Shown piece by piece: positions 1-5,723 of a stretch of 5,723 nucleotides of DNA. The DNA is taken from NCBI GenBank assembly GCA_964371725.1, contig CAYJNQ010000067.1, positions 1-5,723 of the forward strand, written 5' to 3'. Position numbers and translations under genes: made by a program. The DNA comes from JAAYCI01 sp964371725 (GTDB lineage Bacteria > Bacillota > Clostridia > Oscillospirales > Ruminococcaceae). The notes below the pieces were generated by a model. It was not told the DNA's origin, searched no databases, and was given only the letters and a program-made list of their open reading frames with translations. Each line of letters begins with the position of its first letter. Within the stretch, counting starts at the first letter, position 1.

Positions 1-56
1 AAGAATATATGAATGGCGAATTTGAAATTGAAGTAGAAGGCGAAGAAAACCTGTAG
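1..56 (+). CDS. 3' end of an upstream gene, possibly the BMP-type substrate-binding lipoprotein (partial)
   Basis: Only one forward frame is open from the left edge. Its codons begin at position 3, end at TAG 54-56, and encode EYMNGEFEIEVEGEENL. The tail is very acidic and hydrophilic, as expected for the C-terminus of a soluble or surface-exposed protein rather than a membrane protein. Two permeases and an ATPase of the nucleoside/BMP importer type follow directly, and in this transporter class the substrate-binding lipoprotein is normally the first gene of the operon. I therefore infer that this is its end. The 17 visible residues carry no diagnostic motif, so the identity rests on position alone. 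It could be another protein. Confidence 0.5.
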   Translation, partial: EYMNGEFEIEVEGEENL

Positions 57-77
57 GATGTAAAGAAGAAAGTAGGA

Positions 78-108
78 ACCCACCCACAGCATTCCGCTGT
101 GGGTGGGT
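78..108 (+). promoter_or_regulatory. Intercistronic hairpin (13-bp perfect stem) before the first permease
   Basis: ACCCACCCACAGC (78-90) pairs perfectly with GCTGTGGGTGGGT (96-108) around the 5-nt loop ATTCC. The hairpin begins 21 bases after the upstream stop codon and ends 4 bases before the Shine-Dalgarno sequence of the next gene. CAATAGGAGG follows the stem rather than a T run, so it is not a classical intrinsic terminator. Hairpins between a binding-protein gene and its permease genes often protect the upstream mRNA from 3' exonucleases or reduce downstream expression. I infer such a role here. The hairpin does not cover the downstream ribosome binding site. Confidence 0.7.
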
Positions 109-127
109 CAATAGGAGGCGACAGCGA

Positions 128-1195
128 ATGAATGCAATGTTTCACAAGGGGTTGCGCATTGGTTTTGCAGCATTGCTGGCCCTGTTCGTTTCTTTTTTAG
201 TTTGTGCGGTGATGCTCTTTTTTCAAGGAATCAATCCACTAGACGTGTTTGCCTCCATTCTATATGGTGCAGCGGGCAACTTACCAAGCATCCTGTCCAG
301 CATCTCAGTGGCCGTGCCTTTAGCTATAGCAGCGCTTGGGGTAGTGGTTGCATGGCGAGCAGGTGTTTACAATATCGGAATCGAGGGGCAGCTCTTTGTC
401 GGTGGCCTTTTTTCGGCATATGTGGGTACACAGTTCGACTTTTTACCGTTTGCCATTCATATGCCGCTTAGTGTTTTGGCGGGCGCGGTTGGTGGCATGG
501 TATGGGCATTGCTTCCCGCCATTATGAAGGTGAAAATGAACTTTAACGAAGTGATTACTACGGTGCTAATGAACTATTTGGGAATCTATTTTGTAAGCTA
601 TGCCGTAAGTGGTCCACTTAAACCGGAGGGAGTGTTTGTAAACCAATCTGATTTGATTTTAGAATCGGCCATCTTGCCGCGTTTTTCGGCACAATATGAA
701 ATCAATGCGGGCATTATCCTGCTTTTGATTGGGCTTGTATTGGTTACGGTGATGATGAACAAAAGCATTTGGGGTTATCAACTCAGAGCCGTGGGTTTGA
801 ACCCGAGAGCTGCTTACGCCTTTGGCATGAGTTCCAAAAAAGTGGCCATTTGGTCTTTCCTCATTAGCGGTGCCTTTGCAGGCATAGCCGGAAGTGTGGA
901 AGTGCTCGGCAACCAAGGTGTACTGGCAGAGAATTTTGCGGTGAACTTTGGATACAATGCCATTGCTGTGGCCTTGCTTGGCGGCATAACGGCACCGGGG
1001 GCTTTTTTTGCGGCTTTGTTCATGGGGGGGCTTCGCAACGGTGGTATCATGATGCAAATCCAAATGGGTGTTTCCGCAACCATGCTCAGTGTTATCCAAG
1101 CCATCATCATCATCACAGTTCTTGTGTTTACCACTTTGCAGGCAAATCCGGAATTCTTACGTCGGAAAAAGAAGGAGAATAGCCACCATGCTTGA
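128..1195 (+). CDS. ABC transporter permease, BPD_transp_2 superfamily (nucleoside/BMP importer type, NupP/YufP-like)
   Basis: This 355-aa protein is one of the two membrane subunits of an ABC importer and sits in the cytoplasmic membrane. It is very hydrophobic, with roughly 8-10 predicted membrane segments, including residues ~11-33, 57-77, 112-133, 141-161, 194-212, 240-260, 275-300 and 317-337, and a basic cytoplasmic tail (RRKKK, 345-349). Family signatures are AGVYNIGIEGQL (78-89), NEVITTVLMNYL (140-151), the cytoplasmic loop RAVGLNPRAAYAFGM (220-234, likely contact with the ATPase) and GYNAIAVALLGG (275-286). These match YufP/NupP-type permeases, which are about 350 aa. The start at ATG 128 has AGGAGG at 113-118, 9 nt upstream. 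The gene overlaps the second permease by 8 bp. The substrate cannot be read from the sequence; nucleosides or related compounds are the best guess from the family. Confidence 0.93.
   Translation: MNAMFHKGLRIGFAALLALFVSFLVCAVMLFFQGINPLDVFASILYGAAGNLPSILSSISVAVPLAIAALGVVVAWRAGVYNIGIEGQLFVGGLFSAYVGTQFDFLPFAIHMPLSVLAGAVGGMVWALLPAIMKVKMNFNEVITTVLMNYLGIYFVSYAVSGPLKPEGVFVNQSDLILESAILPRFSAQYEINAGIILLLIGLVLVTVMMNKSIWGYQLRAVGLNPRAAYAFGMSSKKVAIWSFLISGAFAGIAGSVEVLGNQGVLAENFAVNFGYNAIAVALLGGITAPGAFFAALFMGGLRNGGIMMQIQMGVSATMLSVIQAIIIITVLVFTTLQANPEFLRRKKKENSHHA
1172..1177 (+). promoter_or_regulatory. Ribosome binding site that fixes the start of permease 2
   Basis: AAGGAG lies 10 nt before ATG 1188, inside the end of the first permease gene. 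The same reading frame stays open upstream to about 1068, but that extension has no such site and overlaps permease 1 extensively. The internal ATG 1188 is therefore the real start. The site inside the upstream gene and the 8-bp overlap suggest translational coupling. Confidence 0.85.
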
Positions 1196-2123
1196 ATTGC
1201 TTTTGTCACAAGATTTATACAACGCAGCCATTCGGTTGGCATGTCCCTTGGCCTTTGCTGCACTTGGAGGTGTCATTTCCGAAAAGGCCGGGGTGCTGAA
1301 TATGTCTTTAGAGGGCTATATGCTTACGGGTGCTTTTTTTTCCTATCTCGGGGCTTTGTATACGGGCAGCCCTTGGATCGGTTTTTTGCTTGGAGGCCTT
1401 GGCGGCGGCCTGCTCTCCATTTTGCACGCTTGGCTCTCTATCACCGTTCGGGCCAACCAAATAGTAACCGCTTTGGGCCTGAATATGCTGGCACTCGGCT
1501 TTACAAGCACCCAGTTTCGTCTGATTTTTGGGGTGGATACCGTCAGTGCTTCTAGCCCGGGGTTTGAACCGTTGAATCTCGGCTTTTTGTCTGACATTCC
1601 GGTGGTGGGTGCCATTTTGTTTAGCCAAAATATTTTGGTGTATGTGCTTTTGGGTCTTATCTTTTTGGTGGCATGGATGATGAAAAAAACAAGCTGGGGC
1701 TTGTCGATTCAAGCGGCAGGGGAAAACCCCCGCGCTTTGGATGTGTCCGGTGTCAGTGTGAATTCCGTGCGATATTATGCAGTAATGGCAAGCGGTGTTC
1801 TGGCGGGCCTTGGGGGCAGTGCACTTGTATTGAGTGGTCTGAACATTTTCTTCGACAATATTACAGCGGGCAGAGGGTTCATTGCCTTTGCAGCCATTGT
1901 GTTTGGCCGTTGGTTGCCCATCAATGCAGCACTCTCTACCATTTTGTTCGGTTTCTTTGACGCACTGCAGTTGCGTTTGCAGACTATTAGCGGCAACAAC
2001 GTGCCTTATCAACTCTTTCTCATGTTGCCCTATGCCATCACATTGCTTGCTCTACTTTTGGTGGGTAGTTCTAAAGGACCCAGTGCAAGCGGTGTTGCCT
2101 ATTCGCGCGATTTAAAACAGTAA
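1188..2123 (+). CDS. ABC transporter permease, BPD_transp_2 superfamily (second subunit, NupQ/YufQ-like)
   Basis: This 311-aa integral membrane protein is the partner permease of the same importer and should form a heterodimer with the product of the preceding gene. Family signatures are SEKAGVLNMSLEGYML (31-46), NQIVTALGLNMLALG (90-104), the cytoplasmic loop QAAGENPRALDVSGV (175-189) and ITAGRGFIAFAAIVFGRW (225-242). The last is characteristic of YufQ-type subunits, which are about 320 aa. Hydrophobic segments lie near residues 14-32, 62-82, 92-112, 138-163, 197-219, 229-260 and 273-293. ATG 1188 is chosen because it has AAGGAG 10 nt upstream and gives the family's usual length; a longer in-frame version starting near 1068 would add about 40 non-homologous residues. 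The gene overlaps the previous one by 8 bp and is followed after 14 bp by the ATPase gene, so it lies in one operon. Confidence 0.93.
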   Translation: MLELLLSQDLYNAAIRLACPLAFAALGGVISEKAGVLNMSLEGYMLTGAFFSYLGALYTGSPWIGFLLGGLGGGLLSILHAWLSITVRANQIVTALGLNMLALGFTSTQFRLIFGVDTVSASSPGFEPLNLGFLSDIPVVGAILFSQNILVYVLLGLIFLVAWMMKKTSWGLSIQAAGENPRALDVSGVSVNSVRYYAVMASGVLAGLGGSALVLSGLNIFFDNITAGRGFIAFAAIVFGRWLPINAALSTILFGFFDALQLRLQTISGNNVPYQLFLMLPYAITLLALLLVGSSKGPSASGVAYSRDLKQ

Positions 2124-2137
2124 AGGGGGCTTTTGAA

Positions 2138-3649
2138 ATGGAAACACTGTTAGAGATGCAGAACATCAAAAAAGCCTTCGGAAGCTTTGTGGCAAACGAA
2201 GATGTAAGCCTTACCCTGATGAAAGGGGAGGTGCATTCACTGCTTGGAGAAAATGGCGCAGGAAAAACTACCTTGATGAACATTCTGTATGGCTTGTACA
2301 AGCCCACTGCCGGAAAGCTTATTTTAGAGGGACGCACCTTACAAGTGAAAGACCCAAAACATATGCTAAACCAGGGAATTGCTATGGTGCACCAACACTT
2401 CATGTTGGTTCCCACTTTGAGTGTGGCGGAAAATGTGGTGCTTGGTAACCTAAGGCCGTTTCGCCCCAATTTAGAGGAAGTGGCGAAAAAAATAACACAG
2501 CTTGCAAAAGAGCTGGGCTTTGAAATAGACCCCAAAGAGAAGGTTGGTAACCTAACGGTGGGTGTTCAGCAAAGGGTGGAAATTATCAAAGCACTGTATC
2601 GCGATGTCAAAATACTTATTTTGGATGAGCCTACCGCAGTGCTCACGCCGGGAGAAACCGGGGAGTTTTTGGAGATGCTTCGCAACTTGGCAAACAAGGG
2701 TATTGGTGTTTTTTTCATCAGCCATAAATTTGATGAAGTGTTGACCGTGAGCGACAGAATTTCGGTGATGCGACGCGGAAAAAAAGTGGCCACTTTGAAA
2801 AAGGAAGCGTTCAACCATGAAGAATTGGCGCGCCTGATGACCGGACGCGAGGTTGTGTTTTCGGCACAGAGAAATGATTATACGGGCGAAGAACAAAATC
2901 GCGTGCAACTAGAAAAAGTTTGCACCAACACCCGCAATGAAAAACAGAACCTGAAAAATATATCGTTTACTATTCCGGCTGGGCAAGTTTTGGCAATTGC
3001 AGGCGTGGATGGGAATGGGCAGGAAGAACTGCTCCATGTGCTTATGGGAATGCTGAAACCAAGCGAGGGAGACGTATTCTTGGGTGAGGGGAAAAGCGTG
3101 CATAATTCCCCGAAACAGGTGCTCTCTCAAGAGGTGGGCTTTATCCCGAGCGACAGGCACCTAGAGGGTTTGGTGCTGGGCATGGATATAGAAGAAAACC
3201 TGCTTTTGGAATGTTTTTTACAGCAGCCTTTTTCCAAGTGGGGTCTGTTCAACAAAAAACAGGTGGAACAGTTTGGCAATGAAATGATAGAAAAATATGA
3301 CATACGCACAAAGGATAGCAAGCAACTTGTCAGAAATCTTTCCGGCGGCAACCAGCAAAAAGTCGTTTTGGCAAGAGCCATGCAAAAAAATCCGAAAATT
3401 ATTTTTGCCGCCTATCCCACCAGGGGTTTGGATGTGGGTGCCATTGAATCCATTCACAAATTTTTGAATGAACAGCGGGAAAAAGGTTGTGGCATTGTGC
3501 TCGTCTCCAACGAGCTGGATGAGGTGTTCGCCTTGGGAGACAGCATCGGGGTGATGTATGAGGGTGTGCTCATGGGGCCTTATCCAAAAGAGAGCATCAC
3601 ACACGAGGATGTGGGGATGATGATGGCGGGAAAACAACTTGAGGATTAA
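2138..3649 (+). CDS. ABC transporter ATP-binding protein with two nucleotide-binding domains (NupO/YufO-like)
   Basis: This 503-aa cytoplasmic ATPase powers the importer formed with the two permeases. Domain 1 has Walker A GENGAGKT (37-44), Q-loop glutamine 86 in VHQHF, a modified signature LTVGVQQR (139-146), Walker B ILILDEP (159-165) and the H-switch histidine 196. Domain 2 has a degenerate Walker A, GVDGNGQE (289-296, Gln in place of the key Lys), the canonical signature LSGGNQQK (401-408), IIFAAYPTRGLD (421-432, no Asp-Glu of Walker B) and SNELDE (457-462, Asn in place of His). As in related two-domain importers such as the RbsA and YufO types, only the site combining domain 1 Walker motifs with the domain 2 signature should hydrolyse ATP. 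Length matches YufO (about 510 aa). The start has AAAGGGGG at 2122-2129, 8 nt upstream of ATG. The closest annotation is a purine-nucleoside or BMP-family transporter ATPase; a sugar substrate is less likely but not excluded. Confidence 0.94.
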   Translation: METLLEMQNIKKAFGSFVANEDVSLTLMKGEVHSLLGENGAGKTTLMNILYGLYKPTAGKLILEGRTLQVKDPKHMLNQGIAMVHQHFMLVPTLSVAENVVLGNLRPFRPNLEEVAKKITQLAKELGFEIDPKEKVGNLTVGVQQRVEIIKALYRDVKILILDEPTAVLTPGETGEFLEMLRNLANKGIGVFFISHKFDEVLTVSDRISVMRRGKKVATLKKEAFNHEELARLMTGREVVFSAQRNDYTGEEQNRVQLEKVCTNTRNEKQNLKNISFTIPAGQVLAIAGVDGNGQEELLHVLMGMLKPSEGDVFLGEGKSVHNSPKQVLSQEVGFIPSDRHLEGLVLGMDIEENLLLECFLQQPFSKWGLFNKKQVEQFGNEMIEKYDIRTKDSKQLVRNLSGGNQQKVVLARAMQKNPKIIFAAYPTRGLDVGAIESIHKFLNEQREKGCGIVLVSNELDEVFALGDSIGVMYEGVLMGPYPKESITHEDVGMMMAGKQLED

Positions 3650-3655
3650 TTAGAT

Positions 3656-3683
3656 TTTCCATTTGTAAGTTATGTTTTATAAT
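3656..3683 (+). promoter_or_regulatory. Candidate sigma-A type promoter for the amidohydrolase gene
   Basis: The AT-rich gap after the ATPase gene contains a perfect TATAAT at 3678-3683. A weak -35-like TTTCCA (3656-3661, 4 of 6 matches to TTGACA) lies 16 bp upstream. Transcription would begin near 3690 and leave a leader of about 20 nt before the ATG at 3710, with the Shine-Dalgarno at 3699-3704. No terminator separates the genes, so the site would supplement readthrough from the transporter operon. The -10 is strong and the -35 poor, so this is a prediction. Confidence 0.45.
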
Positions 3684-3698
3684 TATTCACAAAAAATC

Positions 3699-3704
3699 GA
3701 GGTG
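3699..3704 (+). promoter_or_regulatory. Ribosome binding site deciding the amidohydrolase start
   Basis: GAGGTG lies 5 nt before ATG 3710 but only 2 nt before the in-frame GTG at 3707. The spacing favours ATG 3710 as the start and removes one N-terminal residue from the longest open frame. Confidence 0.6.
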
Positions 3705-3709
3705 CAGTG

Positions 3710-5086
3710 ATGCAGGTAATTGATTTACTGGTGAAAGAGGCGCAGATTGTTTCGACAAAGGATGGACAGATAACAACACCATGTGCGGCTATTGCTGTGC
3801 ATGATGGCCGCATTTTGGAAGTGGCAAAAGGTCTTGAACTCGAAAAAAAATATCGACCGCAGAAAACGATCAATGCAAAAGGTTGTTATGTTTTTCCGGG
3901 CTTTATCAACACACATGACCATCTTTTTCAGGTGCTTTTCAAAGGGCTTGGCAGGGACTTGCCACTGTGGAAATGGCTTTCCAGCACTATTTTTAAAGCA
4001 CTTCCATTTCTTACGGAAGAGGACATCTATTGGGCAGCCATGGCCGGCCTAATGGAAAATATCCGTACCGGTGTAACCACAACCTTGGATTTTCAGTATT
4101 GTCATTCTCATGCAGGTCAGTTTGAGGCAGTTTGGCAGGCCTACGAAGATTTGGGAATGCGCGGAGTTGTAGCAAGGCATCACTTTTTCGACGATTACAA
4201 TGGGCACTCCAAAGTGCCGCTGGAAACTTTGGACGACTACTTGTGCTCGGTGGAAAAGATAGCACGCAACGTGAAGAATCCGGAAATGGTAAATGTGGCC
4301 ATGATTGCACCGGCTATGCCGCAACTGTTCGAAAAAAATTTGTATCGCAAAGGATATTTGCGCGAGATGGCAACTCTTTGTGAAAGGGAAAATATTTTAT
4401 ACACAGCCCATATGGTGGAAACAGACGAGGACGATGAGTTTATTTTCAAGGCAACCGGAAAAAAATGTATTCCCTTTTTGGAAGAAGAAGGATTTTTCTC
4501 GCCGCGCTGTCTTTTGGCACACTGCGTGAAAATGCGCGATGAAGATTTTGCCGTTTTCAAAAAAAATGATGTGAAAGTGTCTTACAACCCGGTTTCCAAT
4601 ATGATTCTGGGCAGTGGTGTTGCACCGATTCGCCGTTTTTTAGACGAGGGCATTTGTGTGGCTTTGGGCATAGACGGGTCTGGCAGCAACGATGGACAAG
4701 ATATGCTGGAAACTTTAAAATTTGCCTGCCTTTTGCAAAAAGTGCAACACTTGGATGCTGCCGTGCTCACTTCTTTGGATACCTTGCAAATGGCCACGCT
4801 TGGCGGGGCGCGTGCTTTGGGTCGCAACGATCTTGGTGAAATATCTCCGGGTAAAAAGGCTGACTTTGTTCTTTACAAGCCGGATTGTCTCAAATCGGCA
4901 CCGGTGGTCAACCCGATTAACAATTTGGTCTATTGTAGCGAAAGTGAAAACATTGTGTGCACGGTCATCAATGGAAATGTGGTATATGAAAACCGACAAT
5001 TTTCCGGTGCAAAGGTAGAAACCGTGCTTGAAAATTTAATAAAATGTGCATCCCGAATTCGAAAAATTGCCAATATAGAATCTTAA
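3710..5086 (+). CDS. Metal-dependent amidohydrolase, ATZ/TRZ class (8-oxoguanine deaminase-like aminohydrolase)
   Basis: This 458-aa cytoplasmic enzyme probably removes an amino group from a purine, pterin or similar N-heterocycle by hydrolysis. It has the amidohydrolase fold pattern: an N-terminal beta part ending in PGFINTHDH with metal ligands His69 and His71, TAHMVE (His234, Glu237), LLAHCVKM (His271) and GIDGSGSND (Asp322, the catalytic base), then a C-terminal beta part from SPGKKADFVLYK (379-390). PVSNM (294-298), SGVAPIRRF (302-310) and the GxDGSxSNDGQ pattern resemble the 8-oxoguanine deaminase/hydroxyatrazine hydrolase branch more than the MTA/SAH deaminase branch, which usually has SNN. 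All expected catalytic residues are present, and length is normal for the family (about 440-460 aa). It sits 60 bp behind the transporter ATPase gene on the same strand, possibly with its own promoter. The context suggests that it acts on the imported compound. The exact substrate cannot be assigned from sequence; 8-oxoguanine, guanine-like bases, isoxanthopterin or another heterocycle are candidates. Confidence 0.88.
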   Translation: MQVIDLLVKEAQIVSTKDGQITTPCAAIAVHDGRILEVAKGLELEKKYRPQKTINAKGCYVFPGFINTHDHLFQVLFKGLGRDLPLWKWLSSTIFKALPFLTEEDIYWAAMAGLMENIRTGVTTTLDFQYCHSHAGQFEAVWQAYEDLGMRGVVARHHFFDDYNGHSKVPLETLDDYLCSVEKIARNVKNPEMVNVAMIAPAMPQLFEKNLYRKGYLREMATLCERENILYTAHMVETDEDDEFIFKATGKKCIPFLEEEGFFSPRCLLAHCVKMRDEDFAVFKKNDVKVSYNPVSNMILGSGVAPIRRFLDEGICVALGIDGSGSNDGQDMLETLKFACLLQKVQHLDAAVLTSLDTLQMATLGGARALGRNDLGEISPGKKADFVLYKPDCLKSAPVVNPINNLVYCSESENIVCTVINGNVVYENRQFSGAKVETVLENLIKCASRIRKIANIES

Positions 5087-5135
5087 GGATACGGATTTGG
5101 GTAGCGATAAATGAAAAAAGAAAGGATTTAGAAAA

Positions 5136-5447
5136 ATGGAAGAGTGGAAAACCAAATATCAACGCCCACGCAAGGTGAAAATTGTGGTGGAAAAAGTGCC
5201 GGCAGAACCAAACGGAGAAGTATGTCATTGCCATACAGTAGGCCAAGAATTTCATTTTGATTTCGAGCGGTGCCCTCCGGATATTTGTGCGGCTGCATTT
5301 CATAGCCTCTGGCCCATGCTTCGTGTGGTCGAGCTGGGCGGGCGCCACCCATGGGACGCAACACCCGGTGTTACGCGGTCGTGTTGCCCGGATCCGTTCA
5401 AGCCGGTTACATTTCGCATTGAAGCAGTTGATGATGAAGAGAAATAA
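5136..5447 (+). CDS. TIGR04076 family protein (small cysteine-rich protein of unknown function)
   Basis: This 103-aa soluble protein has no signal peptide or membrane segment. After a basic N-terminal strand (RKVKIVVEKV, 12-21) it carries the pattern I recognise for TIGR04076: CHCHTVGQEF (30-39), a proline/cysteine stretch ending PPDICAAAFHSLWPML (47-62), GGRHPWD (68-74), then CCPDPFKPVTFRIEAV (83-98). Six cysteines (30, 32, 46, 51, 83, 84) and conserved histidines such as 33 and 56 suggest metal binding or a redox function, but no activity is established for the family to my knowledge. Start ATG 5136 has AAAGGA at 5121-5126, 9 nt upstream. The gene follows the amidohydrolase after 49 bp without a visible terminator, so the two are probably co-transcribed. 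Whether the protein assists the deaminase or simply shares its promoter is unknown. Confidence 0.82.
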   Translation: MEEWKTKYQRPRKVKIVVEKVPAEPNGEVCHCHTVGQEFHFDFERCPPDICAAAFHSLWPMLRVVELGGRHPWDATPGVTRSCCPDPFKPVTFRIEAVDDEEK

Positions 5448-5461
5448 GCAAGAAAGGTGCA

Positions 5462-5632
5462 ATGATTGATACAAAATCACCAAAATGTATAGATGCAGTA
5501 CATGCTTCGTTTCTTTTATATACTGTTAGCAGTAAGAAAACATATGGTTATGATGAAAATTTTGGGAGTGTACAGCAATCTGCGGCGAAAATCGCCGCAG
5601 ATTGCTTTGCAAATAGCTTTGTTAGCCGATGA
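5462..5632 (+). CDS. Doubtful 56-aa open reading frame overlapping the 3' hairpin
   Basis: ATG 5462 opens a 56-codon frame that ends at TGA 5630-5632. GAAAGGTG (5452-5459) could serve as a ribosome binding site, though its spacing is short. The product begins MIDTKSPKCIDAVHASFLLY and resembles no family I know. The strong inverted repeat at 5574-5606 lies inside its second half, encoding QSAAKIAAD. This fits a terminator or structured element read through by chance better than a gene. It is listed for completeness. Confidence 0.15.
   Translation: MIDTKSPKCIDAVHASFLLYTVSSKKTYGYDENFGSVQQSAAKIAADCFANSFVSR
5574..5606 (+). terminator. Strong hairpin, probable transcription terminator of the operon
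   Basis: AGCAATCTGCGGCGA (5574-5588) pairs perfectly with TCGCCGCAGATTGCT (5592-5606): 15 bp around an AAA loop, with a GC-rich upper stem. It lies about 126 bases after the stop codon of the last supported gene. The U tract is weak (only TTT at 5606-5608, then GCAAATAGC), so termination may be incomplete or Rho-assisted. No T run follows on the other strand either. It could instead be part of a dispersed palindromic repeat. Confidence 0.5.
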
Positions 5633-5723
5633 GAAAAACGGTAGCATGAAACTGAGCTTGTGAAGTTGCGAGCGCGTACAATTGCACCCTGTGTGCACTG
5701 CAACAAATGCTTGCGAGATCAAA
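5633..5723. other. Unassigned region with small repeats and inverted repeats after the hairpin
   Basis: No gene is supported here. TTGCGAG occurs twice in direct orientation (5666-5672 and 5711-5717). GTTGC (5665-5669) can pair with GCAAC (5700-5704), enclosing a smaller stem TGCAC (5683-5687) with GTGCA (5693-5697). This could be part of a structured RNA, a repeat element or the leader of a gene beyond the right edge. I recognise no known RNA family, and stems this short can occur by chance. Confidence 0.25.

Noticed and set aside
1024..1030. Run of seven G in permease 1 as a phase-variation or frameshift site
   Set aside because: The tract encodes the ordinary Gly-Gly of a conserved membrane segment, the frame is intact, and seven bases is short for a phase-variable tract.
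1068..1187. N-terminal extension of permease 2 to an upstream start
   Set aside because: It would overlap permease 1 by about 130 bp and add residues unlike the family. ATG 1188 has a good ribosome binding site and gives the normal length.
1308..2012. Long minus-strand open frame (234 codons) opposite permease 2
   Set aside because: It lies fully antisense to a gene with clear permease motifs. Its product is rich in His, Gln, Cys and Lys with no domain, as expected from a reverse-frame shadow.
5111..5131. Six-codon mini-frame (MKKERI) before the TIGR04076 gene
   Set aside because: It has no ribosome binding site of its own and overlaps the Shine-Dalgarno region of the real gene. A-rich leaders produce such frames by chance.
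4968..5483. Minus-strand open frame (171 codons) across the deaminase end and the TIGR04076 gene
   Set aside because: It overlaps two better supported genes, shows no recognisable family features, and I see no convincing ribosome binding site for it.
5519..5524. TATACT as a promoter for a gene to the right
   Set aside because: No acceptable -35 lies at 16-18 bp upstream, and the strong hairpin directly downstream would interfere.
5516..5722. Minus-strand 68-codon frame over the 3' hairpin region
   Set aside because: It begins with a TTG at the window edge, reads through the palindrome and resembles no known protein. A gene beginning off the edge cannot be excluded, but nothing supports it.

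Overview
The window most likely comes from a low-to-mid GC Firmicute, probably an anaerobic Clostridia. I infer this from strong AGGAGG-type ribosome binding sites, tightly packed same-strand genes, and the combination of a nucleoside-type ABC importer with a TIGR04076 protein. The genus cannot be fixed from the sequence. Every gene I can support is on the + strand.

Layout. (1) Positions 1-56 hold the last codons of an upstream gene. From its position it is probably the BMP/Med-type substrate-binding lipoprotein, but the fragment is too short to prove that. (2) A perfect 13-bp hairpin without a U tract fills the gap to the next gene. (3) Positions 128-3649 encode two inner-membrane permeases of the BPD_transp_2 superfamily (NupP/YufP-like, then NupQ/YufQ-like, overlapping by 8 bp) and a double-domain ATPase (NupO/YufO-like). 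Together they form the core of a purine-nucleoside/BMP-type importer. The ATPase follows the permeases, unlike the Bacillus subtilis order in which it precedes them. (4) A short AT-rich gap with a perfect TATAAT box precedes a 458-aa metal-dependent amidohydrolase of the ATZ/TRZ (chlorohydrolase / 8-oxoguanine-deaminase-like) class. (5) A 103-aa cysteine-rich TIGR04076 family protein of unknown function follows. (6) The last ~276 bases hold no convincing gene. They contain a strong 15-bp hairpin that probably ends the transcription unit, then about 90 bases with small repeats and inverted repeats that I cannot assign.

How the genes may work together (inference): the importer brings in a nucleoside, nucleobase or related N-heterocycle, and the cytoplasmic amidohydrolase removes an amino group from it or from its base. 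That would be a small uptake-and-deamination salvage or catabolic module. The TIGR04076 protein is an uncharacterised passenger or accessory factor. The individual families are known. The least explained parts are the substrate of the deaminase, the role of the TIGR04076 protein, and the 3' structured region.
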